A DNA stretch of 40,715 nucleotides from Nitrososphaerota archaeon (GCA_028867615.1 JAGWGC010000004.1:1-40715); one strand, 5' to 3'; positions 18,844 to 29,016 are shown, numbered from the stretch's first letter. The notes: generated by a model not told the origin, from the letters alone. A program made the numbers and translations.

Positions 18844-21114
18844 TTACCTGTTACAAACTCCAGATTGGTTCATGATGCTAGAACCAACCCCGACTGTTAT
18901 AGGATAGTCGTATGCAGCATAATTCAGTCCCGTATTGGAATCTGTAATACCAGCAGGCCTGCCATATACCACAGGATTTAATCCATAATATCCATCATCT
19001 AGGTCCTTGGTAATGATTGAAAATGTATATGTGCCATTAGACCATGGCTTGAATGTAACAGGATTATCACTTACTGACATATGACCCAGTCCGAGTATCG
19101 GGAAACTTTTCACCAGATCCCGATTAGCGACATTCCAATTACATACATCAAAAGACTTTACAAATCCAGGATCTGTTTTGGATTGATCAATCGTACTGTC
19201 CTTGTAGTCAAACATAAAGTCCACGGGCTTGTCAAAAGAGCGCACATGTAACGAGAATGTTACATTTTGGCTGGTTGGTGTAAGGTGAACTGATGTAACA
19301 GTAGTATTTGTAATATCATAAAGCAGTTGTTCATGAGATACTGTTTTTATATAATAGACTCCAACGTTATGCAATCCAGTTATTTTGTACTCGTATGTTT
19401 GCAATAGACAATAGAATGTTTGTCCATACCATGGAAAATCATCTAAAATAATTCTTGACTGATTGTCATATCCTACTGCAAAGGCTTGCCCTCCACAAGA
19501 AAATGATATACCATAAAATCCAGCCTTGTGACCAGTGTTTACCGTATAAACAACTGTTGTGTTTCGGGTCGTAATGGTATTCTGCGATGATGATATAGTG
19601 ACATTGTTGGTGTCATTTGCCAGATTGTTTGCATCAAAGACTCTAGCACCAACATTACTTTGAGATGTAGAGTGATAATATTGTACACATATTTTTCCAG
19701 TCGAGTCAGTGTGCATGTAGAGAACCGGAGTATAGCCTGTGTGTATTATGGTACCATTGTCGTACAGTGGACTTGAATGTCCAGTTCCATAGTTATACGG
19801 TACATCACATATACCATGGGTTGCCGTTTTATTCAACCCAAGTCCAATACTTGCCATTTCTTTTAACCACGACATTACGCTCATCTGGATCATGTTGTCT
19901 CCCTTTTCAAATGGAATTGTGATGGTTCTATCAGTAGATGTGTCTGTTTCGTTAAAGATGCCTATTGAACCAGAGTTTGTCATAATGTAAAATGTATCAT
20001 TTTTGTCACCAAGGTTTGTGTCAATTACAGATCTTGGCAGAGTTAATTTCACATTGCCATCAGTATTAGACTGGATTGGAATGAAAAGCCGCTTTCCCTG
20101 TACATCTCTTATGATGCCTAATAGTTTTCCTCCTGTTATATCATATGTTACCAATGAATCAGATCCTGTGACCTTGATTGTGCTTTGTAGGTTGGTTTTT
20201 TGATTTTCAGGCTCGGCCCAACCACGTATCAAAAGTTGTGCGGCATGAGAAGCATAAACACATGCAGGGGAACTGTCTTCTGATTTTATTACGAGGACAA
20301 AATCTTTTTGGCATGTGATATTTTTTGCAGGTATTCCAGATTTGAACTGTCCAAGCGGATCTAATGTTATGGTAACTACATCTCCGCCTCCACCATAAGT
20401 TCGAATCGTTTCATTCGTATTGTTTTTTACCAAGTCATTTGACGCAGAGGAATTTACTTTGATTTCTACACTGCTGTATGATATGCCATGTGTTGCATTT
20501 ATTTGCCAGATTCCAGAAATTGCATTTGTTGGAATTTTAAGATCATTTGACGAAAACTGCCCTGTATTGTCTGAATTTGTTTGGATGGATTTCACAACAT
20601 TACCGTTTGGATCAATTAATGACAGTTGGATGATTCTATCAGGACCTTCCGCACCAAGTACTTTGACAGAATCTCCTGCCGCATATGTATTTTTGACTAC
20701 ATTAAGTGCTATCGGAGGACCAGACGGCAGACCTATCACAAAGTGAGCAGTCACATTACTTGTAGAAGTACTTGCAATAACAGAATAGACGCCTAGTTTG
20801 TATGAAGAGATATCTAAAGTGTAGTTGACAACTCCCGTTGAAGGAATCTCAATGCTATGTGAAAATATGGCAGTTCCTGATTGATTGTCAATTTTGAGAT
20901 ATTCCAGCTTGTTTGGAACTCCAGTTATTGTGATAACAGGTTTGTCTGAATTTTCATAATGCGACTTGTCTGACTGGATTGAGATTTGTATTGGGTTCAT
21001 GCCTAAACATGTTTGTTTTCCATTTACTGTATCACATGTAGCATAGACATGACCGGTAAGAAACATTATGAAAAATACTGATGCGATAATTGCGGTCAGA
21101 TGTAGAGTTTTCAT
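18844..21114 (-). CDS. Large multi-module secreted MKTLHL-tag protein
   Basis: From MKTLHLTAIIASVF; beta-sandwich repeats; DPLGQFKSGIPAKNITCQKDFVLVIKSEDSSPACV...LIRGWAE; LPRSVIDTN; GFYGISFSCGGQAFAVGYDNQSRII. Confidence 0.85.
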   Translation of the reverse strand: MKTLHLTAIIASVFFIMFLTGHVYATCDTVNGKQTCLGMNPIQISIQSDKSHYENSDKPVITITGVPNKLEYLKIDNQSGTAIFSHSIEIPSTGVVNYTLDISSYKLGVYSVIASTSTSNVTAHFVIGLPSGPPIALNVVKNTYAAGDSVKVLGAEGPDRIIQLSLIDPNGNVVKSIQTNSDNTGQFSSNDLKIPTNAISGIWQINATHGISYSSVEIKVNSSASNDLVKNNTNETIRTYGGGGDVVTITLDPLGQFKSGIPAKNITCQKDFVLVIKSEDSSPACVYASHAAQLLIRGWAEPENQKTNLQSTIKVTGSDSLVTYDITGGKLLGIIRDVQGKRLFIPIQSNTDGNVKLTLPRSVIDTNLGDKNDTFYIMTNSGSIGIFNETDTSTDRTITIPFEKGDNMIQMSVMSWLKEMASIGLGLNKTATHGICDVPYNYGTGHSSPLYDNGTIIHTGYTPVLYMHTDSTGKICVQYYHSTSQSNVGARVFDANNLANDTNNVTISSSQNTITTRNTTVVYTVNTGHKAGFYGISFSCGGQAFAVGYDNQSRIILDDFPWYGQTFYCLLQTYEYKITGLHNVGVYYIKTVSHEQLLYDITNTTVTSVHLTPTSQNVTFSLHVRSFDKPVDFMFDYKDSTIDQSKTDPGFVKSFDVCNWNVANRDLVKSFPILGLGHMSVSDNPVTFKPWSNGTYTFSIITKDLDDGYYGLNPVVYGRPAGITDSNTGLNYAAYDYPITVGVGSSIMNQSGVCNR

Positions 21115-22655
21115 TGTTTTTTTCCGGATTTCAAAACAACAACTGTACACAGTACTGCCACAGGAATACCGAATAACAATAACAAAATAAAACCGCTTCC
21201 TTCTTGGAATATGTTTGCTGGCCTAGGTGCGTCTACAAATACATCACTGCAACAGAGAATTGTTTTGTTTTCCTCATGATTGAGGTTAATTAACGGTCCA
21301 AAATCTTTGCCATGATTATTGCTTGCCATTACATACAGATAGTCTACAGGCATTGTAGAACGCAATATAACATAAACATGATTTTCATGGGCGGTCAGAC
21401 CGCCGGCCAGACCTTCAAATCCACCAGTCCATAGCAGCCCTTTGTTTATCAGAACAGGATTACCAAAACTTGTACCGTTGTCTGTGCTCTTTATGAGCAA
21501 AGTCTCTGGACTTCCAAAAGTATCCTCGTAACCATAGCTAAAAAACACATCATTTGAGCTGGCAGCAAACCCAAAGATCTCAGGTCTAGCATAGTCATGT
21601 ATGAGAGTCGGATTGCTAAAGGTAGAGCCGCCGTCAGAACTTTTTGTAAAATAGATTCCAGATTTGTAGTTGTTCTTGTCGTAAGCGTTATCATAATGGT
21701 AAAACGCGACGTAGACATTGTTTCCTTGTGCTGTAAGGTGTGCGGATGTAGATTCTCCAATGTTATGGCTTAGATCGGTCTTGGCACTAAAGGTATGTCC
21801 TCCATCTGCGCTCTTTGTAAAAAATATGTGAGGAAACTGTCCTTCCTGCCATGCAACATAAACATCATTGTCAGATGTCACCATCTGGTGATAATTTGAT
21901 ATGTCGTCTCCCTTGCTTAGATTGATCTGGCCACCAAAAGTAGAGCCGTTGTCTACACTTTGTCGTAACACAATATCAGACTGCCTGCACATAGGCGAGC
22001 AGTTAGCATAGTATTCCGATGATACATAGACATTGGTCCCAGATATTGTAATCTTTGATGTTAGCGAACTACCAACCTCGTTAAGAATTATAGGCTTGTC
22101 AAATGTCTTGCCATAGTCGTTGCTCTCTTTGAGTAAGAGATTCCAGTTGCCCGTAGTATTTCCATATTTCATAAGTGCGTAGACATTTGGGCCGTTTGTA
22201 GCTAACTGTTCGATGAAGGTGTTTCCCGACTGCGGGCCTGAATCCAAAAGCTGTGCATCACCAAACGAGTTTCCGCCATCTGTACTCTTTCTGAAAAACA
22301 CATGCTTGCTGTTGTCACTCAAACTGGAGGAATCCCAAGCAACGTATACATTATTTCCAGATACTGTCACATATGGTTCTGATGCATCGCCTGTTTCATA
22401 ATTGAGTTTAATTATATTACCAAAATTTTTTCCACCATCAACACTTGATCGAAAAAAGACATTGCCTGGACCGCTGTTTGAATTTTCTTGGTATGTGACA
22501 TAGATGCTGTTTCCCAAGGCAAGAGTTTGTGAGATTTGATAGTGTGCAACCTCCACACGCCCACCCATATTCTGTGCAAAAGCTTGGTGAGATATGATAA
22601 TTATGATCATGGTGACTACAATTCCAGTTATCATTACAAGATGTAGAGTTTTCAT
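21111..22655 (-). CDS. Secreted BNR/Asp-box (sialidase-like) beta-propeller with C-terminal TM
   Basis: MKTLHLVMITGIVV; repeated STDGGNSF, SVDNGSTF, SADGGHTF, SSDGGSTF. Confidence 0.85.
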   Translation of the reverse strand: MKTLHLVMITGIVVTMIIIIISHQAFAQNMGGRVEVAHYQISQTLALGNSIYVTYQENSNSGPGNVFFRSSVDGGKNFGNIIKLNYETGDASEPYVTVSGNNVYVAWDSSSLSDNSKHVFFRKSTDGGNSFGDAQLLDSGPQSGNTFIEQLATNGPNVYALMKYGNTTGNWNLLLKESNDYGKTFDKPIILNEVGSSLTSKITISGTNVYVSSEYYANCSPMCRQSDIVLRQSVDNGSTFGGQINLSKGDDISNYHQMVTSDNDVYVAWQEGQFPHIFFTKSADGGHTFSAKTDLSHNIGESTSAHLTAQGNNVYVAFYHYDNAYDKNNYKSGIYFTKSSDGGSTFSNPTLIHDYARPEIFGFAASSNDVFFSYGYEDTFGSPETLLIKSTDNGTSFGNPVLINKGLLWTGGFEGLAGGLTAHENHVYVILRSTMPVDYLYVMASNNHGKDFGPLINLNHEENKTILCCSDVFVDAPRPANIFQEGSGFILLLLFGIPVAVLCTVVVLKSGKKQ

Positions 22656-23434
22656 TTTTTACTAGTTGTCGCTTCAAGTTCTGCCACATATTTTCTATAC
22701 ACATTCAATAATTGTTGAAATGTAGAAATCAGACTCTCATTACGATTGGAATTTATGAATTTTTTGATATCAGATACCTTGTGATTTTCTTGCATCATTT
22801 TACGGCTGATGTTTTTTATCTCTTCTTGTTTTTCTGATATTTCCTTTTCATATTGTTCTATGTCTAGCTTCAATCTTTTTAATGTGTCAGAATTATGCAC
22901 ATTCTCATGATGGATTGATACAACTGGGAACATTACACATCCAGTAGCTTTCTTGGTTATCGTAAAGAGGGTTTTTTGGTCAACTATTACATCAGTGTCA
23001 GGGGTTATAGCCACAATTTGAAATGCCAATCTTCCTCCAAAATAAGGAATCAGGACATTGTCATTTTTTGTCACAGGCATGCCGTTTAATGCATCGGCAA
23101 GATATCTTTCATCAAGTGATGGTATGGAGTCAAGTGGAACTACTGTGATTTTTTCAGCAGGTACAGTCTTTATCTTTCGTATGGTCAGATTATCTCCAAT
23201 GTTCGCTCCAGTGTTGTTTCTTCCTATCCCATCTATTCTGATAGTTTGCTTTCCCTCATCAGTAGGATATAGGGGAAGACACCGTGCTACAGATCTTTTC
23301 TTTCCAGTAATTTCCAGAATGTCTCCAATTGATGCACCTAATGCTTCCATTGACTTGTGATCGATACGCGCTACTCCTCTTCCTACGTCACGTGCATATG
23401 CCTCAAGAATTATCAAATTAATTGTTTTATCCAT
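22652..23434 (-). CDS. Stand-alone CDC48/p97 N-domain with C-terminal coiled coil, no AAA module
   Basis: LIILEAYARDVGRGVARIDHKSMEALGASIGDILEITGKKRSVARCLPLYPTDEGKQTIRIDGIGRNNTGANIGDNLTIRKI...VPLDSIP is a near-canonical CDC48-N read; helical LKRLKLDIEQYEKEISEKQEEIKNISRKM. Confidence 0.88.
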   Translation of the reverse strand: MDKTINLIILEAYARDVGRGVARIDHKSMEALGASIGDILEITGKKRSVARCLPLYPTDEGKQTIRIDGIGRNNTGANIGDNLTIRKIKTVPAEKITVVPLDSIPSLDERYLADALNGMPVTKNDNVLIPYFGGRLAFQIVAITPDTDVIVDQKTLFTITKKATGCVMFPVVSIHHENVHNSDTLKRLKLDIEQYEKEISEKQEEIKNISRKMMQENHKVSDIKKFINSNRNESLISTFQQLLNVYRKYVAELEATTSKK

Positions 23435-23456
23435 CACATGTACGGGATAATCATCT

Positions 23457-23477
23457 CTTAAAAAACTGGCGTAGATT
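23457..23477 (-). promoter_or_regulatory. Shared promoter element P2
   Basis: Minus strand AATCTACGCCAGTTTTTTAAG, 24 nt upstream of ATG 23434. Confidence 0.65.
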
Positions 23478-23521
23478 CTCTCCGTAACTTTCTTCTAAGA
23501 AATAGAAAATTATCAATTTTC

Positions 23522-23580
23522 CCAAAAAGACTTTTTAAAATATGCTTTTTGTGGTTTAAAATAGTAAGATTATTGAGTTT
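23522..23580. repeat. Inverted copy of the 59-60-bp operon 3'-end repeat (partner 33379-33438)
   Basis: Reverse complement AAACTCAATAATCTTACTATTTTAAACCACAAAAAGCATATTTTAAAAAGTCTTTTTGG. Confidence 0.8.
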
Positions 23581-24494
23581 TATTTTATCTCTAAATCAAG
23601 TGGTTCCGTAACACGGTTATTTACCGTAACATATGGGAAAAAACTACCGACAGGTGCAGACTTATCAATTGTCATTTTAATAGGGATGGTATCTTGGGTT
23701 TTGTTTGCAAGACCTGAAACATAAACTGCTGGAACAGTTATTCCACACGGAAGATTCTTTATCTCAAGGCGAAATGCTCGTACATTTAATGATTCTGACC
23801 AAGATGAAAATATAATGAAATTGTAGGACTTTCCCCTTTCTACCTCAAGGAGTGGTATGGCTGAATAGTGTGGAAAATAACTTGATGCATTCTCAAGAGA
23901 GGTATTGATTCCTGCTTCTCTTATGATGGGAGGTACAATTGGATGATACATTATTTTTGTAGCATTTGATGAGCCTGTGAGGTTGGTTGTACCTGCAAAG
24001 ACAGTGTTGATGTAAACCAGCACATTATCAGAGACACCATTAAAATCATTTCCGGAAGGACCCGGCGTAAACATCTCATTATGAAATTGTAATGATTTGT
24101 TAGTATCCCAATCCGTAAAGTAAAAACATCCTGTCTGGTCAGTTGTCGTTTTGCCCATCAGTAAATTTTCTGATATTGTAGTACCATTGTCAAGTGTGGC
24201 GTTGTTTAGATAAAACATAATTTTTTGATTTGCCAAACCAGTCCCATTTTGGTTGGTTAAATATCCTTTAACTGACATGCCATCAAATGATTCCATGGTT
24301 ACAGTTGGAAACACTGTGGAAGAAAGTGCAGTGCTATAGTTTCCAAGCTTTACGCTTGAAGAAGTATTGTAAGATTCATTGTTTTGTAGCGTCAGAGGAG
24401 GATGCGTATTAAGATAGGAGTTCAAAACAAATACAACCATACTTGTTGCTATAATTCCTAGTGTTATGACTATTACAAGATGTAGAGTTTTCAT
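23580..24494 (-). CDS. Secreted MKTLHL-tag protein
   Basis: From MKTLHLVIVITLGII; signal-anchor; beta-rich body. Confidence 0.75.
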   Translation of the reverse strand: MKTLHLVIVITLGIIATSMVVFVLNSYLNTHPPLTLQNNESYNTSSSVKLGNYSTALSSTVFPTVTMESFDGMSVKGYLTNQNGTGLANQKIMFYLNNATLDNGTTISENLLMGKTTTDQTGCFYFTDWDTNKSLQFHNEMFTPGPSGNDFNGVSDNVLVYINTVFAGTTNLTGSSNATKIMYHPIVPPIIREAGINTSLENASSYFPHYSAIPLLEVERGKSYNFIIFSSWSESLNVRAFRLEIKNLPCGITVPAVYVSGLANKTQDTIPIKMTIDKSAPVGSFFPYVTVNNRVTEPLDLEIK

Positions 24495-24496
24495 TT

Positions 24497-25897
24497 TTAC
24501 TTCCCTTGTTCTAAAACTGCAAGCTGCAGTATTACTTCCTTGTAGTCCATGCCTGAAATCTCCACTTTTGTGAGCACATATGCTCCTGATACGCAAGGGG
24601 GATTCAAGGGATCAATATATGAAAAGTCGGAAGCGTTTACTTGGTCTGCCGTATATCCTACTGCCAATGGATAGCGCTCACAGGCAAGTCTTGGAATTGA
24701 TTGATCGTAAAAACCCGTAGCATTTGCAAGTGGTCTTATGGTGTAAGTTACCGTATAGTTTGTTCCTACAGGATAGTTTGCAAGATCAACCGTACTGGGT
24801 ATTGTCACAATCTTGAATGAATTGTCATAGTTTTTTCCCGGAGTTATGCTAAAAGAACCGTCGTGTTTTTCATAGTGTAGGTTACCAATGAGACCAGTTG
24901 GTTTAACATCAAGTACATGTTGGCAGTTTGGACCGTTACAATCATTGTAATTGGAAATTATAGTAAATGTGAGTTTGGCACATGCGGTAGAGTTTGTTTT
25001 CATCAAAAGAACTGGAACTGTATTAAGACTAGTATGATTTTCTGGAACGGTATAGAATTGCCCACAGTCACTTTCTGATAGACTGTTAGACTCTACATTT
25101 CTGCATGCAATATTGGGGCCAATACATGGGTGCTCAAGATCCAGTTGTTCTTGTAATGAGTTTGGCTTGTCAGCCCAACCCCTTTCAACTAATTTGGAAA
25201 CATCATCGGGTTTGACACATGCAGGAGAACCATCTTCGGATTTTAGGATCAATACAAAGTTGGTTTGACATTGAATGTTTTCTGGCATTATTCCCCACTT
25301 GAGTTGCCTCAAGGGCGACACCAATACAGGATAGTTTGAACCAGATTTTAAATCAGAGACTGAAAAGAACGTAGATGATGTGTGCATTCCATTTGAAAAT
25401 TTCTCAACTGTATAATTTCCTACTTTTGTCGGTATGAACTGCCATATGATCTGTTTCATATGAGTAGCATTTGGTTCAAAGATCAGGTGTTTTTTGTCAT
25501 CAAACGCAAATCCTGTATCACTTGTCATGTTAATTTCAACATCTATTGTTCTAGTATCAGGAGACTCTGGCCAGGCATCAGCCCGAAGCAGAATTTGATG
25601 GTTTGTAAAAAAGTTGTCAATGTTTCCCTTTGAATCAGTTAAGAATATGGGGTCAGGCGGTGGACCAGGATTTGCATAACCTGTTACCGGAACGCCGGTT
25701 TCATAATGCAGGGTAAGGTTTTTTCCATTTTGATCAGTTGTTTGTAGCGGAGTAACCCATCCTCCATTTTGAGTCCTGATTGCATTTGAAGGCATTGAAG
25801 ATGTGGAATTAGTCACATTCTGTGCAAATACCAATTGGATGCCAAAGAAAGTAGTTACAAGTACGATTGTAATCACTGAAATTTTTATGATTTGCAC
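24497..25897 (-). CDS. Operon-first secreted protein without the tag
   Basis: GTG start giving MQIIKISVITIVLVTTFFGIQLVFAQ; SPLRQLKWGIMPENIQCQTNFVLILKSEDGSPACVKPDDVSKLVERGWAD. Confidence 0.75.
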   Translation of the reverse strand: MQIIKISVITIVLVTTFFGIQLVFAQNVTNSTSSMPSNAIRTQNGGWVTPLQTTDQNGKNLTLHYETGVPVTGYANPGPPPDPIFLTDSKGNIDNFFTNHQILLRADAWPESPDTRTIDVEINMTSDTGFAFDDKKHLIFEPNATHMKQIIWQFIPTKVGNYTVEKFSNGMHTSSTFFSVSDLKSGSNYPVLVSPLRQLKWGIMPENIQCQTNFVLILKSEDGSPACVKPDDVSKLVERGWADKPNSLQEQLDLEHPCIGPNIACRNVESNSLSESDCGQFYTVPENHTSLNTVPVLLMKTNSTACAKLTFTIISNYNDCNGPNCQHVLDVKPTGLIGNLHYEKHDGSFSITPGKNYDNSFKIVTIPSTVDLANYPVGTNYTVTYTIRPLANATGFYDQSIPRLACERYPLAVGYTADQVNASDFSYIDPLNPPCVSGAYVLTKVEISGMDYKEVILQLAVLEQGK

Positions 25898-25920
25898 GTT
25901 AATGGTACAGTACATACATT

Positions 25921-25943
25921 GTTTAAAAAATTAGTGTAGAATT
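25921..25943 (-). promoter_or_regulatory. Shared promoter element P3
   Basis: Minus strand AATTCTACACTAATTTTTTAAAC, about 25 nt from GTG 25897. Confidence 0.6.
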
Positions 25944-26037
25944 TCTCTATTTGAAAAAATAGGAGCCGAGTCTTATATGCCATTAGTTAATGTGTTCCAT
26001 GATGAGTCTTACAAGTTCCAGTACAATATTGTATTTT

Positions 26038-26565
26038 TTATCTGCACATTTTTATTAGATAAATAATTCCACCAGCGATTGTAATTATAATTCCTAAATA
26101 CAGTAATGGAAAGAAAATTGTAGGATCTACTGTGTAATAAAATCCTCCTATCGGACATAGTGGGTCAATACAAAATGGTTCTGATTGTAACTGAGGTATA
26201 CGTACTGGCATTGCAAAAAGTAAAGATGATGTCATTATACTACCAATGAAAAATATCCATTCCGGTATGAATTGTCTTGAAATTGACATTCTATTTCTAA
26301 TTGAGATGATGGTACCAGCAAGTAGGCTTGTTGTACCTGTATAGTACAACGCTTGACCAATTCCTATGTATGGTGCTTTTTGATAGAAAGGAGGACTGGG
26401 ACAACTTACACCATGACAAAATTTTGATTCTGACAGTTCTTTATGATATTGTTCTATTTCTGCGCTCGTCATTAGCATCCTTATGGAATTGAGTGTTAGA
26501 CCAAAGACAATAAAGATGATGCCGACAGAAAAAAGTATGACAAGCAATATTTGGTTTTTGTTCAC
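26038..26565 (-). CDS. Multi-pass membrane protein
   Basis: 175 aa with four hydrophobic segments. Confidence 0.65.
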   Translation of the reverse strand: MNKNQILLVILFSVGIIFIVFGLTLNSIRMLMTSAEIEQYHKELSESKFCHGVSCPSPPFYQKAPYIGIGQALYYTGTTSLLAGTIISIRNRMSISRQFIPEWIFFIGSIMTSSLLFAMPVRIPQLQSEPFCIDPLCPIGGFYYTVDPTIFFPLLYLGIIITIAGGIIYLIKMCR

Positions 26566-26623
26566 AAACTACTTTTGCATGGTTTGAAAATAAACCTGAT
26601 GCAGGCGAAGGTTGGAAAATGGA

Positions 26624-26650
26624 TTTAGATCACGGATTGTAGTTGACTAA
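26624..26650 (+). repeat. 29-bp palindrome family, copy A (degenerate)
   Basis: TTTAGATCACGGATTGTAGTTGACTAA, 61 nt upstream of P4. Confidence 0.6.
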
Positions 26651-26710
26651 CATTTATTCTACCAATTAGTAGGCTCAGTTTTGGGCAATTTGGAAAAATG
26701 TTAAGGTGGC

Positions 26711-26735
26711 AATCTACACCACTTTTTTAAACTAT
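26711..26735 (+). promoter_or_regulatory. Shared promoter element P4
   Basis: AATCTACACCACTTTTTTAAACTAT; ATG 26758 lies 26 nt downstream of the TATA-like box. Confidence 0.7.
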
Positions 26736-26757
26736 ATCAGTCCAGTACGTTTCAAGC

Positions 26758-27192
26758 ATGAAAACTATGTCTGTTTTGATAATTGCAGGAATGATAATAA
26801 CATCCGCCATTATTTTTTCTTTATTTATGGTACAATCTGAAAAGCAATTCAATATCTACATTACAGGAATTCATACTGCTGCTGGATACGTATATGTTAA
26901 TGGCAACCGGGCCACACAAATTGTTGATCCAATACGTAATACATTTGGAAACTCAATTCATGTTTCTAAAGGAACTACTGTTGTGCTTCATGTTATGAAC
27001 AAAGACCAAGATACTAGTACTGTGATGGATTTCAACATTGACGGATTTAATGTACACATAAACCATCTGAGATATTCTCAATCTCAATCAGTAACTTTTC
27101 TTGCTGATAAAAAGGGAATTTTTACTTATTATTCAAACTTACATCCCGAAATGAATGGCACAATAACAATTGATCCTGTGGATATTCATTAG
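26758..27192 (+). CDS. Membrane-anchored cupredoxin-like protein with altered copper site
   Basis: MKTMSVLIIAGMI; KKGIFTYYSNLHPEMNGTITI keeps His/Met but has no Cys in the ligand loop. Confidence 0.7.
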   Translation: MKTMSVLIIAGMIITSAIIFSLFMVQSEKQFNIYITGIHTAAGYVYVNGNRATQIVDPIRNTFGNSIHVSKGTTVVLHVMNKDQDTSTVMDFNIDGFNVHINHLRYSQSQSVTFLADKKGIFTYYSNLHPEMNGTITIDPVDIH

Positions 27193-27195
27193 ACC

Positions 27196-28611
27196 ATGAA
27201 AACTCTACATTATTGCATAATTACAATCTCGTTGATAGGAGTTAGTTTTTTTGTTAGTGAAGATGCGTATGGATGTCTTGGCAATTGTCCACCTATAACT
27301 CCGCCACCTCACTACGCTTCCTCACCAATTACAGTTCACACAAATCTTGAAAACTATTCTACTGGAGATAACATAATAATTACAGGTCATATTTTTAATC
27401 AAACCAAAGATACGCCTCTGATGATCAAGATCTTTGATCCTATACGCCAACTCCAATTTGACAAGAATGTTCCTGTTTCATCAAATGGAAATTATACTTG
27501 GACACTCTCAACAGTTGACTTTTGGTCATTTGACGCTTCAGGCAATTATACAGTGCTAGCTCAGTACGGTCAGGTCTACGCAATTACTAATTTTAATCTT
27601 AATTCCACCTTGACTCAATACCTATACGCACAAAGCCCATTATGGCAATTCCATAACGGCATGCCAGCTGAAGACGTGCACTGTCATGCGGGTTTTAGTT
27701 TGATCATCAGAAAAGAAAACTTTGCTCCGGCTTGCACGCATCCAATTACTGCAACCAATCTTATTCTTAGCGGCTGGGCTCTTGGAACACCTCCGATAAA
27801 ACTTTTCATTAATAGTATTGACATGAGCGGATTACGACAAAACTATACGGTTGGTCAACCCATTGATGCCACAGTAAATTATGCAGGATATTGGAGTAGG
27901 GCATGGGAGCCAGACGTAAAGATTTTTGATGCAAATGATACTCAAATCTGGTTTAATTGTCTAAGATGTATTACAAATAATGTCATACTTGGAGGAGGAC
28001 CATCAATTCCATCATATGGTAATTTTACTTATCATGTACAGGATTACAATGGACGCCTTCCAATAATCAATAAAACAGGAACCTACACAATGGTTGCATC
28101 GCTTGACAATAAAACAGCAAGTGCCGAGATTATTGTAGTAAAACCATCGATGCTACCTGCATCATTTGAGCCATGTGACACTCCTTATCCTCAATCAAAT
28201 ACAGGTGTAGCAGTATTGTACATGTCACCTAATTCAACAGGGAAAATTTGTGCGACATATCACAATCCAGATTCTCCTACGCAATCTAACATCAGTGTTT
28301 TTATCGCAAAAGATATGCAACAGCAAGCAAGCGAAATCACTACCTCTGCATCTCCTGATATTGTTCCAACGGGAAACAGTACAATAGTGTATACCATTAA
28401 AACTGGAAGTCAAGCAGGATTCTATGGCATATCCTTTTTTTGTAATAGTGTTCCATTTGTAGTGGGTTATGACAATCAATCAAGAATAATTTTGGATGAT
28501 TTTCCATGGCTATATAAAAATGACATATGTCTTTCCCAGACCAATGTGTTTCAAATCACGGGTTTGAGTGGAATTCATGTAAAATATGTGACTGAGGCAC
28601 ATCGTGGTTAA
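27196..28611 (+). CDS. Multi-module secreted MKTLHY-tag protein
   Basis: SPLWQFHNGMPAEDVHCHAGFSLIIRKENFAPACT...LILSGWAL; GFYGISFFCNSVPFVVGYDNQSRIILDDFPW. Confidence 0.8.
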   Translation: MKTLHYCIITISLIGVSFFVSEDAYGCLGNCPPITPPPHYASSPITVHTNLENYSTGDNIIITGHIFNQTKDTPLMIKIFDPIRQLQFDKNVPVSSNGNYTWTLSTVDFWSFDASGNYTVLAQYGQVYAITNFNLNSTLTQYLYAQSPLWQFHNGMPAEDVHCHAGFSLIIRKENFAPACTHPITATNLILSGWALGTPPIKLFINSIDMSGLRQNYTVGQPIDATVNYAGYWSRAWEPDVKIFDANDTQIWFNCLRCITNNVILGGGPSIPSYGNFTYHVQDYNGRLPIINKTGTYTMVASLDNKTASAEIIVVKPSMLPASFEPCDTPYPQSNTGVAVLYMSPNSTGKICATYHNPDSPTQSNISVFIAKDMQQQASEITTSASPDIVPTGNSTIVYTIKTGSQAGFYGISFFCNSVPFVVGYDNQSRIILDDFPWLYKNDICLSQTNVFQITGLSGIHVKYVTEAHRG

Positions 28612-28631
28612 TAGCAATGACTGGATTTGAA

Positions 28632-28679
28632 ATGAAAACTTTACAGGTCTTAACAATTCTCATTGGGACTGTATCATGA
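28632..28679 (+). CDS. 15-codon tag mini-ORF MKTLQVLTILIGTVS
   Basis: atgaaaactttacaggtc...gtatcatga; TGA overlaps the ATG of the next ORF. Confidence 0.4.
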   Translation: MKTLQVLTILIGTVS

Positions 28680-28915
28680 TTTCAATTGAAAAAATTGTTT
28701 TCATAATTGGTTTTATGACTATTATGTTTGGTATGATCGTGGTAGTGAGTTCAACGTCAGTATTTGGAAGTTATGCTTTATGGTATGTAGGACAAAATAT
28801 GCCTGATAGAAACTTGGCACCACAGCAAATTTTGTTACTTGTTGGAATCAGCATCCTTATTGGCGGTTTTTATATGGTCGTTAAAAGTAAATTTACGCTG
28901 TCTGCTAAATTATAA
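28676..28915 (+). CDS. Small membrane protein
   Basis: 79 aa with two hydrophobic segments; ATGA overlap with the tag mini-ORF. Confidence 0.6.
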   Translation: MISIEKIVFIIGFMTIMFGMIVVVSSTSVFGSYALWYVGQNMPDRNLAPQQILLLVGISILIGGFYMVVKSKFTLSAKL

Positions 28916-29016
28916 CTCATGTAAATGATCTTATGTAGTTATAAAAAAGTTGGTATTGAATACAACACTCCCAGTGACACCTTGTGATCGTTAAAAATTT
29001 TTTTAAAAAACGCATG

